From contig NZ_JNIO01000008.1 in NCBI RefSeq assembly GCF_000702545.1, forward strand, positions 1,674,001 to 1,738,000: a DNA stretch of 64,000 nucleotides. Direction: 5' to 3'. Made by a program: the position numbers and the translations under genes. Below are positions 61,357 through 64,000 of the stretch, piece by piece (the stretch's first letter is position 1; each line of letters starts with the position of its first letter). The notes below the pieces were generated by a model. That model saw only the letters and a program-made list of their open reading frames with translations. It was not told where the DNA came from and did no database searches. The stretch comes from Selenomonas sp. AB3002 (GTDB lineage: Bacteria; Bacillota; Negativicutes; Selenomonadales; Selenomonadaceae).

Positions 61357-62028
61357 TCACTCCAGGGACACGATCTTATTCTTCAGCACATAGATAAGCG
61401 CCTGGGTCCTGTCCTTGACCTTCAGCTTGTGGAACAGGCCTGACAGGTGGTTTTTCACCGTCTTTTCGGAAATCCCCAGGGCCTTAGCGATGTCCTGGTT
61501 AGACAGGCCCTTCACCATGCAGTGGAGCACATCCATCTCGCGGGCAGTGATGCGTTCCTTGTGACCGGCGTCCCACATCTCCTTGGCCAGCGTGCCGAAA
61601 TCCTCTCCTTCGGGCACGTCCCCAAACAGACGCTCGGAAAGCTGGGGGTAGATGAAGGCATTGCCTTCGTTCACCACGTGGATGGCCCGCACCAATACGC
61701 TGGGCTCCACATCCTTCAGCAGGTAGCCAAGGGCGCCGTTCTTCAGCATTTCCAGCACGTAGTTGTCGCTGTCGTGGATGGTCAGGGCGATGATCTTGGT
61801 CTTGCTGCCCAGTTCCAGCAGCTGCTTGGTGACCTCCAGGCCCGTGGTGCCGGGCATATTGATGTCCAGCAGCAGCACATCTGGCTGCAGGGCCAAGGTG
61901 CGGGCCAGTGTCTCCTGGCCATCCTCAGCCTCGCCCACGATTTCCAGATCGTCCTCGAAACTAAGTACCCGCTTGATGCCCTGGCGGAACAGGGTATGGT
62001 CATCTGCTATCAATACTCTTATTGCCAT
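61357..62028 (-). CDS. NarL/DegU-type response regulator
   Basis: The 223-residue product has a receiver domain (residues 1-120) with acidic pocket IADDH, phosphorylated Asp in DVLLLDINMPGTTGLEV and conserved Lys in LLKDVEP, then a LuxR-type HTH (about 155-220; ITAREMDVLHCMVKGLSNQDIAKALGISEKTVKNHLSGLFHKLKV). The start overlaps the secretin gene by 29 bases, with GAGG inside that gene. No histidine kinase gene is present in the window. Its stop is immediately followed by a MITE-like element. Confidence 0.93.
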   Translation of the reverse strand: MAIRVLIADDHTLFRQGIKRVLSFEDDLEIVGEAEDGQETLARTLALQPDVLLLDINMPGTTGLEVTKQLLELGSKTKIIALTIHDSDNYVLEMLKNGALGYLLKDVEPSVLVRAIHVVNEGNAFIYPQLSERLFGDVPEGEDFGTLAKEMWDAGHKERITAREMDVLHCMVKGLSNQDIAKALGISEKTVKNHLSGLFHKLKVKDRTQALIYVLKNKIVSLE

Positions 62029-63373
62029 TTGCTTCTTCCTCTATTCTTTCTGCATCAGTTACTATCATATCCTTATCATCCAGTATACGGGCTTTGAGGA
62101 AAATCAGCAACTCCGATTCTGTATGACTTCTGGAAGTATGCCTGAAAAAATGTCCCAACACGGGCAAATCCCCCAGGAAAGGTATCTTGGAAAGCCTTTG
62201 GGCTTCCTCGCTGCCAATGAGTCCCCCTATGACCATGGTCTCCCCGTCCTTCAGGCGCACATTGGTATCAGCACTGCGGGTCTGGAAGCGGTAGGCCTTT
62301 ATATCCTCCACGTATAATGGGGAGCTGACCTCCGTATGCACAGAGGCCGTGATATCGCCATCATCATTGACCCGCGGCGTGTAGCGCAGGATGATGCCTG
62401 CCTTGCGGTACTTGATGGAATTGGTGGTGATATCGTTGGCAGTGGTCTGCTCCGGCACCGGCACTTCCCCGCCAATCTCAATCACCGCTTCATGGCCCTG
62501 CAGGGTGGTGATATTGGGGCGGGACAATAGTTTCGCCTTGCCCGAAGTTACCAGGGCATCTATCTTGGCATCAAGATAAACATTATACCCCAAAACTCCC
62601 GGTCCTATGCCGTAGCGGATGGTGCTGCCACCGGGGTCCTTGATATAGCTTTCCTGCTCCCAGCGCTGGCGCCAGCTGCGCTCAAGAGGCTGACGATGGG
62701 ACTGCCAGCTCCATTCCACCCCCAAATCCCTGGAGGCGTCCTTGGAGATAGCCACGATCTTGGCCTCAAGGGAAACCTGTCTGGCAGGCACATCAAGGCG
62801 TTTCAGGATTTCTTCCATGGCCCGTGCCTCGGCAGGCGTGCCGTAAAGCACGACAGAATTAGTAGCCGGGTCTGCCATGACCCTCAACCCTTCTGCATCA
62901 TTTGCCTTAGGTTCCGGGTCTTTTTGACTACTTTTCCCTTTGCCCTCATTTTTATCATTCGCTGTACTTGCCGTTTCTCCTTTTTCTTCTAAAGAGATTT
63001 TTGCCATGCGGGCAATTACCCTGGGGTCGGCATGGCGCAGGGTATAAACATGAATGCTGCGGCTGCCCCTGCCAGGCAGGGTGATGAGGTAGACCCCCTG
63101 CTCCTTCAGGAGCACCAGTCCCTTGGCAGCAGCGATATGCTCGATGATTTCCTCCGGCTCGGCAGTGATGCTTAAGGTAACCGTGCCCCCTACAGCATCG
63201 TCCATCACCAGGTCAAGCCCGCCCATGCGGGCCGCCCCCAGCAGCAGGGAGCGGACACTGCCCTCGGCAGCCTGTATGGTCATAGGGGAAGCAGACACCA
63301 GCTTCACACTGCTTGACCAAAAGGAAAAGACCAGCAAAAATCCCAGCATGAATCTCCATAATGGTCTTCCCAT
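62000..63373 (-). CDS. PilQ/GspD-like secretin
   Basis: The 457-residue product has an N-terminal membrane signal, a small N-domain (SPMTIQAAEGSVRSLLLGAARMGGLDLVMDD), a second N-domain (IHVYTLRHADPRVIARMAKI) and the C-terminal secretin core (ILRYTPRVNDDGDITASVHTEVSS; RLKDGETMVIGGLIGSEEAQRLSKIPFLGDLPVLGHFFRHTS). A low-complexity linker lies at about 135-165. Secretins form outer-membrane rings for type IV pili or type II secretion, so their presence implies an outer membrane. It is shorter than most PilQ. The gene follows a PilP/GspC-like gene by 19 bases. Confidence 0.92.
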   Translation of the reverse strand: MGRPLWRFMLGFLLVFSFWSSSVKLVSASPMTIQAAEGSVRSLLLGAARMGGLDLVMDDAVGGTVTLSITAEPEEIIEHIAAAKGLVLLKEQGVYLITLPGRGSRSIHVYTLRHADPRVIARMAKISLEEKGETASTANDKNEGKGKSSQKDPEPKANDAEGLRVMADPATNSVVLYGTPAEARAMEEILKRLDVPARQVSLEAKIVAISKDASRDLGVEWSWQSHRQPLERSWRQRWEQESYIKDPGGSTIRYGIGPGVLGYNVYLDAKIDALVTSGKAKLLSRPNITTLQGHEAVIEIGGEVPVPEQTTANDITTNSIKYRKAGIILRYTPRVNDDGDITASVHTEVSSPLYVEDIKAYRFQTRSADTNVRLKDGETMVIGGLIGSEEAQRLSKIPFLGDLPVLGHFFRHTSRSHTESELLIFLKARILDDKDMIVTDAERIEEEANGNKSIDSR

Positions 63374-63392
63374 ATTTCATCATCCCTCTTTG

Positions 63393-63920
63393 TCATGGCA
63401 ATTCCAGCCATTTTTCTCCCTGGGGAGTGCTTACCAGCACCCGCCTGGCTTCAATGGCTGTCACCGTCAGCCCTTCTGTTCCCTCGCCTGCAGCCAGAGT
63501 CAGTGACTTGCCCCCGTACTCCACCAGCGCCAACTGTCCCGAAGCTCCTGAAATTATCCCCGTAAGTTTCGGTTCCTGCACTGACGGCGGTTTGAGTGCC
63601 GGCACAGGTGGAGGGGCCGGCAGCGCAGCAGGCCTTGCCTCCTGCCCGCCCCTTGGCACAGCAGGCTTTTTTCCCTCCGCAGACTTGCTCCTTTCCGCCC
63701 GTGTCTCATGAGTCAGCGTAAAGGGGTCTTTCAGTCCCTCTGAGGCTGCCGCCTGTTCACTGCCCCTTATGGCCTGGTGGGCAGGCCTTTCCTCTGGAAG
63801 TGCCGCCTTTTCCGGCAATGCCAGGGACGCTTCTTCCTCAGGCTCCGAAGCAAAGATGCCTCCTGCCAAAACTATTATCAGCAACAGGGCTGCCAGTCCG
63901 GATTTTTTCCAATCTTGCAA
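63393..63920 (-). CDS. PilP/GspC-like pilus or secretion protein
   Basis: The 175-residue product starts at TTG 63920, with GGAGG 7 bases upstream. A single N-terminal membrane segment (LAALLLIIVLAGGIFA) is followed by a long proline- and glutamate-rich linker (about 30-125) and a compact C-terminal domain (PKLTGIISGASGQLALVEYGGKSLTLAAGEGTEGLTVTAIEARRVLVSTPQGEKWLELP). That C-terminal pattern is the beta-domain of PilP/GspC (HR type), which docks on the secretin. Position directly upstream of the secretin supports this. Further pil genes are probably beyond the window. Confidence 0.8.
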   Translation of the reverse strand: MQDWKKSGLAALLLIIVLAGGIFASEPEEEASLALPEKAALPEERPAHQAIRGSEQAAASEGLKDPFTLTHETRAERSKSAEGKKPAVPRGGQEARPAALPAPPPVPALKPPSVQEPKLTGIISGASGQLALVEYGGKSLTLAAGEGTEGLTVTAIEARRVLVSTPQGEKWLELP

Positions 63921-63948
63921 GGCCCCACCTCCATTTCCTGCATAGGAA

Positions 63949-63991
63949 AAGGGATGTCCCTAAGCCTTTTGGCAGCTTAGAGGCATCCCTT
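63949..63991. other. hairpin upstream of the pilP-like gene
   Basis: AAGGGATG and CATCCCTT close a stem with an inner CTAAGC/GCTTAG pair. It lies 28 bases before the TTG start. The T-run on the minus strand is short (TTTT), so it may terminate an upstream gene or act as an attenuator. Confidence 0.45.
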
Positions 63992-64000
63992 GAGATTTCT

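Overview
The window reads as chromosome of a diderm Firmicute (Negativicutes), most likely Selenomonas or a close relative. Two lines of evidence meet. An L21-Prp-L27 ribosomal operon with the Firmicute-type cleavable L27 N-terminus marks the Firmicutes lineage. A PilQ-type secretin requires an outer membrane. Flagellin-type genes, a LevR/sigma-54-controlled mannose-class PTS and a complete glycogen cluster fit a motile, saccharolytic rumen or gut organism. No rRNA, CRISPR array, prophage or transposase gene was seen. Species naming is inference.

Most genes lie on the minus strand, so the layout is described left to right but transcription usually runs right to left. 1-2768: a DUF2225 protein, an unrecognised protein and a DUF4127 protein cut by the window edge. 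2896-15018: glycogen cluster, transcribed glgC, glgD, [hairpin-rich gap], glgP, glgB, glgA, then a fused GH13-GH77 glucanase/glucanotransferase. 15366-18171: a small membrane protein, a PGRP-type amidase and an SbmA/YddA-like ABC protein. 18243-25306: a membrane-anchored unknown, an amino-acid permease, YigZ, an orphan polar-amino-acid binding lipoprotein, an HD-GYP protein and a 7TM diguanylate cyclase. 25436-26980: a FliD-C-like protein and an unrecognised companion. 27296-34432: pfkA, a mannose-class PTS (IIA, IIB, IIC, IID) behind a near-perfect sigma-54 promoter, and its LevR-type activator.

34437-44494: AlkD-like protein, tRNA-Ser(CGA), CvfB, RsfS, LCP protein, YqeK, NadD, a 48-residue membrane peptide, ProA, ProB, YhbY, Obg, L27, Prp and L21. 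44687-48332: a purine permease with a purine-riboswitch-like leader, a STAS protein and a glutamate/dicarboxylate-type symporter fused to an N-terminal domain resembling an RsbW-type ATPase. 48329-55526: haem/sirohaem genes, transcribed sirC, hemA, hemC, cobA-hemD, hemB, and hemL beyond a plus-strand unit that encodes a 23-residue hydrophobic peptide. 55741-56428: PIN-domain toxin-antitoxin pair. 56480-59459: flagellin with a large beta-helix-like insert and two XRE regulators. 59521-63920: AAA-ATPase/nuclease-like protein, a MITE-like palindrome, a NarL/DegU-type regulator, a PilQ-like secretin and a PilP/GspC-like protein.

The best candidates for something new are (1) the symporter with an RsbW-like N-terminal domain encoded beside a STAS anti-anti-sigma-type protein, which suggests partner-switching control of transport; (2) the 49.7-50.0 kb plus-strand transcript with a tiny hydrophobic ORF enclosed by a long-range inverted repeat, resembling a type I toxin locus; and (3) several palindromic dispersed elements placed directly after stop codons.
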